From the NCBI GenBank assembly GCA_031460455.1, contig JAVKTQ010000007.1, positions 116,305 to 180,304 on the forward strand: a stretch of DNA of 64,000 bases, given 5' to 3'. This stretch comes from Sporomusaceae bacterium (GTDB taxonomy: Bacteria > Bacillota > Negativicutes > Sporomusales > UBA7701). The position numbers were made by a program, and so were the translations under genes. Every line of letters starts with the position of its first letter. Position 1 is the stretch's first letter. The notes under the pieces are model-generated. The model saw only the letters and a list, made by a program, of their open reading frames with translations. It was not told where the DNA came from and did no database searches. Positions 44,401 to 51,666 of this stretch are shown here, piece by piece.

Positions 44401-45213
44401 TTAGCGATGGGCGTAATCCTGCAAATTGACATATTCGAACTCCACCAGCCGGTCGCCGATGATGTTTTCCGCCAACCGCTCGGCCCGATCAAGCCCGCCG
44501 GAAAAGCACAGGCGGACGGAGCCGCGGCCGGAAGCGGCCAGCGAACCGCGCTTGACGAGACAGCGGCGGGCATCCAGCGCCGTCTCGCAGGCCGGATCGA
44601 CGAGTTCCACCGCCGGACCCATGACCCGGCGAATAAGGGGGCTGATAAACGGGTAATGCGTGCAGCCGAGGATGAGAGTGTCGACCTGTTCTTCCTTAAG
44701 CGGCACGAGATATTCCTGTGCGGCTTCCTCGATCGGAGCGCCGTCAAGCACGCCCTGCTCGATGCACGGCACGAATTTGGGGCACGCCTGGGGGTAAACT
44801 GTAACATCGGGGTCGAGGTTCTTCAGCGCCATGCCGTGTTTACCGCTGGCAACGGTGGCTTGAGTGGCAATAACGCCGATATGCTTATTGCGGGTCGTCT
44901 TGAGCGCCACCCGTGCACCGGTGTTCATGCCCACCAGCGGGAAGGGATAATGGCGGCGGGCTTCCTCCAGGCCTAGAGCCGTCATGGTGTTGCAGGCGAA
45001 AACGGCCATTTTTACCCGCCGGTCGGCGAAAAAATTCAGGATCTGGTGCATGAAGCCCAGGATCTGGGCCGGTGGCCTCGAACCATAGGGCGCTCTGGCT
45101 GTGTCGCCGAAATAAATGTAATTCTCCTCCGGCATAAGCCAGGTTAGTTCTTTGATGACTGTCAGGCCGCCGATGCCCGAGTCGAATACTCCAATGGCAG
45201 CTTCGTCGTTCAT
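44401..45213 (-). CDS. murI: Glutamate racemase
   Basis: A 270-residue cofactor-independent racemase that makes D-glutamate for peptidoglycan. Both catalytic cysteines are visible: VFACNTMTAL and LGCTHYPFI. The N-terminal substrate motif is GVFDSGIGGLTV. GGAGGAGG lies 7 nt before the ATG. It ends about 33 nt before the membrane-anchored protein gene. Confidence 0.97.
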   Translation of the reverse strand: MNDEAAIGVFDSGIGGLTVIKELTWLMPEENYIYFGDTARAPYGSRPPAQILGFMHQILNFFADRRVKMAVFACNTMTALGLEEARRHYPFPLVGMNTGARVALKTTRNKHIGVIATQATVASGKHGMALKNLDPDVTVYPQACPKFVPCIEQGVLDGAPIEEAAQEYLVPLKEEQVDTLILGCTHYPFISPLIRRVMGPAVELVDPACETALDARRCLVKRGSLAASGRGSVRLCFSGGLDRAERLAENIIGDRLVEFEYVNLQDYAHR

Positions 45214-45302
45214 GGCGCCACCTCCTCCAGGTTATTATCGGCCGGGCGCCATTTATCTTATGCGGCATCAGCAACGCAGCTAAACGCGTCGGTAACAGGT
45301 GA

Positions 45303-45719
45303 CTACTGTTTTCCTTCCGTCGTAAACATCGCTTGCAGGCGGTCGTAGTATTCCGCCGGCAGGCGAACGATCTTGCCCGCCCCATCGGTGAAGGCGTTCT
45401 GGGTGCGCCCGGTGGCAATCAGCACGCCGTCCGCCTCGCGCACGACCCGGTAGGTGAATACCATCTTCACCTTCGATAAATCCTCCATGGTCGTCTCGAT
45501 CGCCAGGCAGTCGTCGAAACGGGCCGAAGCCCGGTAAGCGCAGCTGACGTCGGTGATCGGGAAGAGGATGCCGGCGGCCATCAGTTCCAGCAGATAAACC
45601 CCCGCCTGCTTGAGATACTCCACCCGCCCCATCTCGAACCAACGGAAATAGTTGGCGTGGTGGACAACGCCCATCATGTCCGTCTCGACGAACCTTACCC
45701 TGTCTTTTACCGTTACCAT
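45303..45719 (-). CDS. YbgC-type acyl-CoA thioesterase
   Basis: A 138-residue hot-dog-fold thioesterase. It has VRFVETDMMGVVHHANYFRWF, where the Asp and the HHANY motif form the 4HBT-like active site. It begins 1 nt after the stop of the DUF3842 gene (AAGGAAGG upstream). It hydrolyses acyl-CoA thioesters; the chain length is unknown. Confidence 0.92.
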   Translation of the reverse strand: MVTVKDRVRFVETDMMGVVHHANYFRWFEMGRVEYLKQAGVYLLELMAAGILFPITDVSCAYRASARFDDCLAIETTMEDLSKVKMVFTYRVVREADGVLIATGRTQNAFTDGAGKIVRLPAEYYDRLQAMFTTEGKQ

Positions 45720-45720
45720 G

Positions 45721-46146
45721 TCAGCAGCCTTCCTTCTCGCGGACCAGCACGGCGATACGGTTGACGGCGTCCTTGATAACGATTCCCAACGGCCGGCTCT
45801 CCAGGCCGACGATCTCGAAATGGCTCTGGTTTACCGGCAGCAGCACCTTGTGGGCGTCGCAGCCGGCGACAACCTCGGCGATTCGCGGCGTTATCTCGCC
45901 CATCATGGCGTTGGCGATGACGATACCGATCGGGCCGGCGACGATTGCCGCCTTCGGCAGCGACACCATGACGGCATTTTCGCCGGTGGCGCCGCGGGCC
46001 GCACCGGCGCGCACCATGTTGCTGGTGGCGAGAGCGTTCGTACCGAGGGCTATGACTTCTGCCTTGTTCCCGAGATGGGCCGTCAGCTGGGTTATCAGCT
46101 GCGCTCCCAGGCCTCCGCCCATACCGTCGACTACGGCGATTATCAT
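45721..46146 (-). CDS. DUF3842 family protein
   Basis: A 141-residue protein with a Rossmann-like start, MIIAVVDGMGGGLGAQLI, and GTNALATSNMVRAGA, as in DUF3842 proteins of clostridia and Negativicutes. The Gly-rich loop suggests nucleotide binding. It is in an operon with the thioesterase gene. Function is unknown. Confidence 0.85.
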   Translation of the reverse strand: MIIAVVDGMGGGLGAQLITQLTAHLGNKAEVIALGTNALATSNMVRAGAARGATGENAVMVSLPKAAIVAGPIGIVIANAMMGEITPRIAEVVAGCDAHKVLLPVNQSHFEIVGLESRPLGIVIKDAVNRIAVLVREKEGC

Positions 46147-46180
46147 GCAAAATCACCTTCTTCTGATAGATTGATTAGCC

Positions 46181-47539
46181 TCATAACTCACCGCCGCGGA
46201 TTACCTTATGGGCGATGTTGACGCAGCCGGTCTCCTTGACGAAGAAGGCCGCCACCGTCGCCACCGCAAGCAAACCGGCGCACAGCCAGAACGCTAGCTG
46301 GAAGGCCTCCAGGGGATATACTTTTACCCCTTGCTCGTAGGCTCCCTGCCAGCCGAAGTCAAGCACCAGTCCGAACAGCGGCTGAACGAGCGCCGCCCCG
46401 AGGAAGGGGCCCGCGTTGACCAGGCCGGTGGCGATGCCGGTCATGCGCGGCGGGTTGACCTCCTTGGCGCACGCCATGGTAAGCGTCATCCCCGCCCCGC
46501 CGACACCCAGGATTACGCACAGAGGATAGAGCGCGGCCGCCGGCGGTTTGCCGCCGTCCCAGACGGTAAACAGCAGCCAAACGCCCAGGAACAGCATCAT
46601 GTTGAGAGCGAACGGCCAGCGGCGCGAGCAGAAGCGGTCGGACAGATACCCTACGACCGGCCCCGTCACCATATAGCCGGCCGAAACCGCGACCATGTGA
46701 CTGGCCGCCTCGACCCGCGTCAGGCCGTGGATCTGCATGAGGTAAGGCACGCCCCAGATGCCGGCAAAGGTGGTAAAAACGCCGTAGGCCGCCGTCGCGG
46801 CGACAAAGGGCGGCCAGGTATGCCAGTTGGCGATGACGGTGCGAAGGCTTTCCCTTATATTGCTTTTCTCGCCGGCGTCAACGGCCGGCGACACCCCTTC
46901 TGCCGCCTCGATATCTTCAATCGATGGCCAGCCGAGGGCCTGCGGGCGGTCGCGCACCACCAGCCAGCAGTAGGCCGCAACCATAAGGGTGATAACCGCT
47001 ATTATTGAGAATGATGCCCGCCAGCCGGCATTTTCAACCATCATCGCCAGCGGCGCGGCCGCAAGGGCGAAGCCGAGATTGCCGATAAATGACGACAGGC
47101 CACACATCATGCCGAATTCCCGGCTACGGAACCAGGTGGCGTAGAATTTTACGATGTTTATGTAGATGAGCGCCACGCCGGCAGCGGTGAGGAACCGACC
47201 CGCGAACAACCACACCAGATTGGGCGCCAAGCCGAACATCACCGTGCCGGCTGCGGTCACCAGCAATGCGGCGGCGATCGTGCGGCGCGGTCCCCACGTA
47301 TCGGCGGTCACGCCGGCAGGGATCTGCAGAGCGGCATAGGTATAGAAATAAATCGAAGACAACAGTCCCAGTTCGGCGGCGTGCGTAAGGCCGAAATCGC
47401 GCGCAACATCCTCCGCGACCACCCCCATGGCGAAGCGGTGAAAGTGGGAAAATATGAAGGCGCACGCCAGCGGTATCATGATCAGCCAGCGCCGTTTCTC
47501 GACGAGACGGACCAGGCTTGTCCAGGAATTTATTTCCAC
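46181..47539 (-). CDS. MFS transporter
   Basis: A 452-residue major facilitator with about 12 membrane helices. It has FHRFAMGVVAEDVARDFGLT and AGVTADTWGPRRTIAA (loop 2-3 motif). The C-terminus (FFVKETGCVNIAHKVI) is short and soluble. It uses a GTG start after GGGGTATGAT. It is probably the first gene of the unit leading to DUF3842. The substrate is unknown; organic-acid transport would fit but is not shown. Confidence 0.9.
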   Translation of the reverse strand: MEINSWTSLVRLVEKRRWLIMIPLACAFIFSHFHRFAMGVVAEDVARDFGLTHAAELGLLSSIYFYTYAALQIPAGVTADTWGPRRTIAAALLVTAAGTVMFGLAPNLVWLFAGRFLTAAGVALIYINIVKFYATWFRSREFGMMCGLSSFIGNLGFALAAAPLAMMVENAGWRASFSIIAVITLMVAAYCWLVVRDRPQALGWPSIEDIEAAEGVSPAVDAGEKSNIRESLRTVIANWHTWPPFVAATAAYGVFTTFAGIWGVPYLMQIHGLTRVEAASHMVAVSAGYMVTGPVVGYLSDRFCSRRWPFALNMMLFLGVWLLFTVWDGGKPPAAALYPLCVILGVGGAGMTLTMACAKEVNPPRMTGIATGLVNAGPFLGAALVQPLFGLVLDFGWQGAYEQGVKVYPLEAFQLAFWLCAGLLAVATVAAFFVKETGCVNIAHKVIRGGEL

Positions 47540-47557
47540 ATCATACCCCTATAAAAA

Positions 47558-47581
47558 AAGCACGCCGTCAGGCATGCAAGG
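47558..47581 (-). terminator. Terminator of the former tRNA-Arg gene
   Basis: GCATGCC/GGCGTGC is followed by TTTTTTT on the minus strand, 10 nt after the tRNA fragment's CCA end. Confidence 0.75.
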
Positions 47582-47590
47582 TATCGTTTC

Positions 47591-47638
47591 TGGTGCGCCC
47601 GGCAGGAATCGAACCTGCGCACCCGGCTCCGGAGGCCG
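47591..47638 (-). other. 3' half of tRNA-Arg(CCG): prophage attachment-site scar
   Basis: On the minus strand it reads from the anticodon stem CGGC through loop CTCCGGA, stem GCCGG, T-arm GCAGG-TTCGATT-CCTGC, acceptor strand CGGGCGC, A and CCA. No D-arm or 5' acceptor strand (GCGCCCG) precedes it, so it cannot fold into a tRNA. A contractile-tail prophage lies directly on the 5' side. This is the expected left junction of an element integrated at a tRNA 3' half. Confidence 0.8.
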
Positions 47639-47774
47639 TGATAGCCGTCCGCACGCCCACGAACAGGCAAGAATAAACCCTGTTAATAATTGTACTTTCT
47701 GAAGCTGTGTTTGTCAAAAGGGAATGGTCAAGAATGCTGTTTATACTTACTTGTTCCCCATAATAATCCCCACG

Positions 47775-47984
47775 CTATTTTGGGTATTTTAGCCACCACG
47801 AGCCGCTTTCAATGTCATATTTCAACTCAGCCACTTGCCCGTCTTCCATCTCAATAAAAAAAAGCCTGGCGATGCAGTTGGCATGCTTGATATTATGCTT
47901 TGTACCGTCGAGCTTAATCGCCATAGGCTTTATTCGTCCGTCTTGATAGAAGTTAACCATCACATCAACTCGGATATCTACCAT
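47775..47984 (-). CDS. Unknown small prophage-end protein
   Basis: A 69-residue beta-rich protein: VDVMVNFYQDGRIKPMAIK, then a C-terminal SGSWWLKYPK. It resembles short Firmicute proteins with a DG-x-I-x-P opening and an aromatic end, of no known function. GGAGTACAAGCT precedes the ATG. It lies just inside the attachment-site scar. Confidence 0.65.
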   Translation of the reverse strand: MVDIRVDVMVNFYQDGRIKPMAIKLDGTKHNIKHANCIARLFFIEMEDGQVAELKYDIESGSWWLKYPK

Positions 47985-48089
47985 AGCTTGTACTCCTTAA
48001 TGCGACATCTAGTTGCACTAGTAATGAAATCATTATATCATTACATCAGGAAATAAAAAAAGCCTGCATGGCAGGTCAGTTGTTTCCAA

Positions 48090-48314
48090 TTATTCTGATG
48101 GTACCAGCAGCGCTACGATTTCCCGAGCCCGGCCGACGTCCGCCGGATATTTTGCCTCGTAGGCTGCAAGCATTCTTTCGATCAGTTCGCGCTGACCGCC
48201 GGACAACTTCTGGACCTGGACCAGGGCAGTCAGCAGAGCTTTCGTCTCCGCTTCCATCCTGGTGTTGTAAGGTACCAGCTTCGCACCGGCTTTCACCGTC
48301 TCTCCCTTCGGCAA
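48090..48314 (-). CDS. Unknown small helical protein
   Basis: A 74-residue predicted helical protein (ETKALLTALVQVQKLSGGQR, LIERMLAAYEAKYP). The start is uncertain: TTG 48314 follows GGAGGCGAA, while GTG 48296 follows GGGAGAGACG and would give 68 residues. The shape suggests a small regulator or a protein-binding protein. I do not recognise it. Confidence 0.5.
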   Translation of the reverse strand: MPKGETVKAGAKLVPYNTRMEAETKALLTALVQVQKLSGGQRELIERMLAAYEAKYPADVGRAREIVALLVPSE

Positions 48315-48434
48315 ACAGTTCGCCTCCAGACAATGAATAAAAGTCATTACTATTGTACAAAAATCGACGGTACTTGTCCAATTATTTCCAAGGTGGTATG
48401 CTTAAATCAGCAATTTTGATTCGGAGGTGCATCC

Positions 48435-48962
48435 ATGCCTACGATGGAACAAATTGAGTGCCAAATAAAAGGTCTCGATGGTTGCAGCAGGTTTCTCGGA
48501 AAGAAAGAGATAAAAGAACTTCCTAACATCCTATGGGAAGATGAGAACGTCGAGAAGATTGTTCAGGGCTTATATGGAAACGGGTTAGGCATACTAACTG
48601 CCACCAACAAACGTCTAGTCTTTATAGACAAGGGTTTGATGTGGGGCCTGAAAGTCGAGGATTTCCCTTATGACAAAATCAGTTCAATTCAGTACGAAAC
48701 CGGCATAATGTTTGGCGAAATAACTATTTTCACCTCTGGCAACAAAGCGAAAATTCAACAAGTTGATAAGCAACAAGCCAGAGATCTTTGCGAATATGTT
48801 CGAGCTAGAATTTCAGGAATTAAGGAGCACGCAAGCGCACCGAAAGTGACACCGCCTGATAACGACATCATTACTCAATTAGAAAGACTTGCAAAACTAA
48901 AAGATTCTGGTGCCCTTACTGAAGAAGAGTTTGTTATTGCAAAGAGAAAACTAATTGGGTAA
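48435..48962 (+). CDS. Bacterial PH-domain protein with C-terminal SHOCT motif
   Basis: A 175-residue protein. Residues about 35-125 form a bPH-like domain (GLGILTATNKRLVFIDKGL, FPYDKISSIQYETGIMFGEI). A linker leads to a C-terminal SHOCT helix pair (LAKLKDSGALTEEEFVIAKR). The architecture is common in prophages and stress loci. GGAGGTGCATCC lies before the ATG. It is low in G+C and on the opposite strand to the tail genes, as expected for cargo. Confidence 0.82.
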   Translation: MPTMEQIECQIKGLDGCSRFLGKKEIKELPNILWEDENVEKIVQGLYGNGLGILTATNKRLVFIDKGLMWGLKVEDFPYDKISSIQYETGIMFGEITIFTSGNKAKIQQVDKQQARDLCEYVRARISGIKEHASAPKVTPPDNDIITQLERLAKLKDSGALTEEEFVIAKRKLIG

Positions 48963-49092
48963 CTATTAGGCATCCTGTAACGTTGGTACCCATCAACCAT
49001 TAGGACTAACCTCCCTCTCAACTGAGCCCGACAGCCTATTTACCCGCTCCCATTCTTCGGTTATGATAAAGACAATCCGTGTATCGAACAAG

Positions 49093-49124
49093 GCCAGGAG
49101 ATCATGCTCCTGGTCGCTTTTTTT
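49093..49124 (+). terminator. Terminator downstream of the bPH-SHOCT gene
   Basis: The CCAGGAG/CTCCTGG stem with an ATCATG loop is followed by TCGCTTTTTTT. The 130 nt between the gene and this hairpin show no gene. Confidence 0.85.
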
Positions 49125-49130
49125 ATAAAT

Positions 49131-49161
49131 AAAAAAAGCCCCCGGCCAGCGCCGGGGGCTT
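49131..49161 (-). terminator. Terminator of the Wzz-like gene
   Basis: AAGCCCCCGGC/GCCGGGGGCTT is followed by TTTTTTT on the minus strand. Confidence 0.9.
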
Positions 49162-49188
49162 AACCATCCTCCCTTTCCTGATTGTTAT

Positions 49189-49923
49189 TTAGGTATTCAC
49201 TCGCTCATTAAGCGCTTTCATGATCTCCTTATGTTTTATCAGGACTACGTAAACCAACCCCAATAAAAATCCAATCATTACGCCAAGGAAAGTTATTTTA
49301 TATAAAACATCAGTTACCTTTAACTGTTTACTGATTATCTTGGTGGGTTTAACTTTAGGTTCTGCGGTGTTCTTGACGTACTGTTGGACTTCACGTTCTA
49401 GCGCCAGTTTATTATTGGCATATCTATTTTTTTCTATCTGCATTAATGCTACAAAGGCAACATTTTCTTTGTTTGCATTTATAACGGCACCGACTTCTTC
49501 TGTTTGACGGTCTATACGTTCGAGGCAAGTATTATAATACCTCATTTGGTCTTCCCTATTATTTAGATACATCTGAAAAATATTCGAGTGTCTTACCATA
49601 ACTTCATTTAATATTGTGTCCATCAACTGTTCCGCTTCTTGTTGTGATTCTGAAGCAGTTTTTATTATAAAAAGTCCATCAACCACAGATACATTTTTCA
49701 ATCCAGTTCCGCCATATTTTGTTTTAGTTTTACTTACGAATAATGCTCCAGATTCAATATCCTTATAGCTTCCATTTTCATATATAACGCCATTGTCAAT
49801 AATGGTTGTTAATTGATAGGTTTTTTCATTATAACACAAAGCAAATGCAAGAAGACCAAAAAATAAAGCAGGTAACAGAATTATTATAATATGTTTTGCG
49901 AAGACCCGAAAAACAGGTAGCAT
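49189..49923 (-). CDS. Wzz-like polysaccharide co-polymerase
   Basis: A 244-residue protein with two membrane helices, near residues 10-30 and 205-228, flanking an extracytoplasmic helical domain. This is the topology of Wzz/chain-length determinants. The region after helix 1 is beta-rich (YQLTTIIDNGVIYENGSYKD), followed by long helices. The ATG at 49923 is 9 nt from AAGGAAG. It is very AT-rich compared with its neighbours. As phage cargo it may alter host surface glycans. Confidence 0.7.
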   Translation of the reverse strand: MLPVFRVFAKHIIIILLPALFFGLLAFALCYNEKTYQLTTIIDNGVIYENGSYKDIESGALFVSKTKTKYGGTGLKNVSVVDGLFIIKTASESQQEAEQLMDTILNEVMVRHSNIFQMYLNNREDQMRYYNTCLERIDRQTEEVGAVINANKENVAFVALMQIEKNRYANNKLALEREVQQYVKNTAEPKVKPTKIISKQLKVTDVLYKITFLGVMIGFLLGLVYVVLIKHKEIMKALNERVNT

Positions 49924-49982
49924 ATAAAGCACTTCCTTTCGTTGCGAAAATTCAACACAAAGAAAAAAGTTCCTGCAAACGC

Positions 49983-50010
49983 AAAAAGCCCCCGACCGCA
50001 TAGGCCGGGG
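49983..50010 (-). terminator. Terminator of the small regulator gene
   Basis: The CCCCGGCC TATG CGGTCGGGG stem is followed by GCTTTTTG on the minus strand. Confidence 0.85.
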
Positions 50011-50037
50011 ATCCCACCTAGGGTAGAACAATCTGCC

Positions 50038-50280
50038 CTATTTTTTATTCCATCGTATTTCGTAGCCGAGCACGTCGGCGATCCGGAGCATCTTCCATAC
50101 CGGGAGCGTTCCCTGCTTGAGCTGCCGGGTAACATTGGGGGCAGTATCATTCGTGCCGTATTTTTCATTCAGGCGGCGCACGACGTCAGAGACATTCGAG
50201 CCAGCGCCGGCGATCTGCTTCTTAATTTCAAATTCGATATCCCGCGCCTCGGCTTCCGGGATGGCTTCACTTCTGGGCAT
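50038..50280 (-). CDS. Small HTH-like phage regulator
   Basis: An 80-residue protein with an HTH-like helical core: FEIKKQIAGAGSNVSDVVRR, then NVTRQLKQGTLPVWKMLRIA and DVLGYEIRW. The pattern resembles compact repressor-like domains (DUF6471-like). GGAGGGGATTGT precedes the ATG at 50280. A palindromic operator candidate lies in the divergent promoter region upstream, suggesting that it controls the gene at 50421 and itself. Confidence 0.7.
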   Translation of the reverse strand: MPRSEAIPEAEARDIEFEIKKQIAGAGSNVSDVVRRLNEKYGTNDTAPNVTRQLKQGTLPVWKMLRIADVLGYEIRWNKK

Positions 50281-50356
50281 ACAATCCCCTCCTGGCAATA
50301 GGATATCAAATTATATCATCTTTGTAAATATATTATCTAAAATAATAAAATTATTA

Positions 50357-50399
50357 TTGACCTACATGCCATCTTAGTATATATTATAACTAAGAAGAT
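50357..50399 (+). promoter_or_regulatory. Phage promoter with palindromic operator candidate
   Basis: TTGACC (50357) and TATATT (50380) are 17 bp apart on the plus strand. The inverted repeat CTTAGT-n10-ACTAAG (50373-50394) overlaps the -10 box. Both lie between the divergent regulator and the gene at 50421. Confidence 0.65.
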
Positions 50400-50420
50400 A
50401 ATTTAACGGAGGCAACAACA

Positions 50421-50621
50421 ATGTATAACAAGCACAAAAACGAAACCATCGTTTACCAGGTGATTATTGATAACAAGATCTGCATCTCGTTCAATACAGA
50501 CAAGAAACGGTCGGAATTCATAAAAAAAGTTATGACCGAAGGCAGAAGGAAAATAACCTATCTTTCGCAAGTGATTTACCCAGGAAGAAACGCCTTTGTT
50601 ACCATCCAACTCGCAGAATGA
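50421..50621 (+). CDS. Unknown small prophage protein
   Basis: A 66-residue basic protein (MYNKHKNETIVYQVIIDNKI, KKRSEFIKKVMTEGRRK). GGAGGCAACAAC sits before the ATG and a strong promoter is directly upstream. No family is recognised. Opposite in strand to the tail genes and next to a repressor-like gene, it could be an early or switch gene. The 50622-50809 stretch after it holds no evident gene. Confidence 0.65.
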   Translation: MYNKHKNETIVYQVIIDNKICISFNTDKKRSEFIKKVMTEGRRKITYLSQVIYPGRNAFVTIQLAE

Positions 50622-50809
50622 CGCCGGCGACGGCCGGCCCCGCCTGACGATGGCCTGCTGGGTACAGGCCGAAACGCCCTCCGGGGCGTCGCGGGAACCC
50701 GCCTCGAGGCTGGCGTGCATGCTGGCCCTTGACATAGATTGTTCTTTTACAAACGAAAACATCGCGCATGATTCGGGTACCGCCCGTTTATTCAACATGC
50801 GCACAAATG

Positions 50810-50848
50810 CAAAAATCCCCCTGACCGTGTGTGCGGTCAGGGGGATTT
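50810..50848 (-). terminator. Terminator of the phage late/lysis operon
   Basis: A 14-bp stem, AATCCCCCTGACCG and its complement, is followed by TTTTTGC on the minus strand, 7 nt after the last lysis gene. Confidence 0.9.
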
Positions 50849-50854
50849 CGTTCA

Positions 50855-51298
50855 TCATCGCGTACGTTTTCCGATTTCATAACCGATATAAGCACCGACT
50901 AGTCCCTTAACCCATCCCTCAATCTCGGCCTTTTTGAGCGCCGACTTCTGCTCTTTCGCCAGCTTCACGAAGGACTCGTTGATTGTCGCTATTAAGGCGT
51001 CCTGCTTCTTCGAGTAGTCCTGCGCCGTCGTTAATTTGCTGTCGGACTCCTTGAATAATTTCTCTGCTGTCGCTAACTTGTCCAATGCCGTCAGCAAGTC
51101 GGAAGCGAGCTTCGGCGAGCTGGTCTGTAATATGCTGATTATTTGCCCGAGCCTCTGCGAGTTGCTGACTAATTGATTGTATTCGGCTCTCGTAAGCGTC
51201 ACTGTCTCCGGCTCCGTCCCGGACGCCTGCCCAATAGCCGGCAGCGAAAACAGCAGCAAGAATAAGCAGAGCCACAGCCATTTTTTTGAGCGTGTCAA
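50855..51298 (-). CDS. Secreted coiled-coil lysis-module protein (spanin partner candidate)
   Basis: A 147-residue protein with a signal peptide (WLWLCLFLLLFSLPAIGQAS), an LTRAEYNQL segment, a long helical coil (residues 45-120) and a C-terminal KGLVGAYIGYEIGKR. It uses TTG 51298, placed 5 nt after AGGGGGTGAT, a near-perfect ribosome site. It overlaps the 129-residue frame below over 380 bp. There is no lipobox cysteine, so a classic lipoprotein o-spanin role is unproven. Confidence 0.7.
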   Translation of the reverse strand: MTRSKKWLWLCLFLLLFSLPAIGQASGTEPETVTLTRAEYNQLVSNSQRLGQIISILQTSSPKLASDLLTALDKLATAEKLFKESDSKLTTAQDYSKKQDALIATINESFVKLAKEQKSALKKAEIEGWVKGLVGAYIGYEIGKRTR

Positions 51299-51308
51299 TT
51301 GGTATCAC
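50919..51308 (-). CDS. Rz-like inner-membrane spanin candidate, overlapping frame
   Basis: A 129-residue protein with an N-terminal signal anchor (MAVALLILAAVFAAGYWAGV) followed by a periplasmic coiled coil (SISQQLAEARANNQHITDQL), the layout of Rz-type i-spanins. It starts at GTG 51308 or ATG 51281 and is read in another frame than the gene at 50855-51298, which shares nearly all its DNA. Its ribosome site is weaker. Position after the endolysin gene supports a lysis role. Confidence 0.6.
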   Translation of the reverse strand: MIPIDTLKKMAVALLILAAVFAAGYWAGVRDGAGDSDAYESRIQSISQQLAEARANNQHITDQLAEARFRLADGIGQVSDSREIIQGVRQQINDGAGLLEEAGRLNSDNQRVLREAGERAEVGAQKGRD

Positions 51309-51666
51309 CCCCTATCTCAATGTCCGGTAGTTCCACCGTCTGCCCGGCCAGCTCGTGGGTACAGTCGTTAAGGAACTGAATGCAGCCGTCGCGCACGAAA
51401 CTGTGACAGACGGTACATTTGAACGGTGCCGGCGGTTCACCCTTCTTCTCCTGCTCGGCGTTATAGGTACACCAACAATGGCCGTCCGGCTTGGCATGCG
51501 GCGCATAGTGCCCGGAGCGCCGGAGAATCGACGGGCTCAGCGTCGGCCGCTCGGCATCGCCGAAAAAATCCCATTTATAATTTCCGGCGATAGGAACGAT
51601 GTGATATCCTTTGCAGCCGGGGCACCAGAAGCGGACATATTTCTCCGAGACCTTTGCCTTAGCCAT
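51295..51666 (-). CDS. DUF6527-like cysteine-rich phage protein
   Basis: A 123-residue protein with paired metal-binding motifs: FWCPGCKGYH, GHCWCTY and KCTVCHSFVRDGCIQFLNDC, and a TLSPSIL segment. This matches DUF6527-type phage proteins, which often sit near lysis or tail genes and have no known function. The start overlaps the stop of the previous gene (TGATG). Confidence 0.75.
   Translation of the reverse strand: MAKAKVSEKYVRFWCPGCKGYHIVPIAGNYKWDFFGDAERPTLSPSILRRSGHYAPHAKPDGHCWCTYNAEQEKKGEPPAPFKCTVCHSFVRDGCIQFLNDCTHELAGQTVELPDIEIGGDTN

Noticed and set aside
47591..47670. A complete tRNA-Arg gene
   Set aside because: The 3' half is perfect, but no D-arm or GCGCCCG 5' acceptor strand precedes it, so it is listed as an attachment scar.
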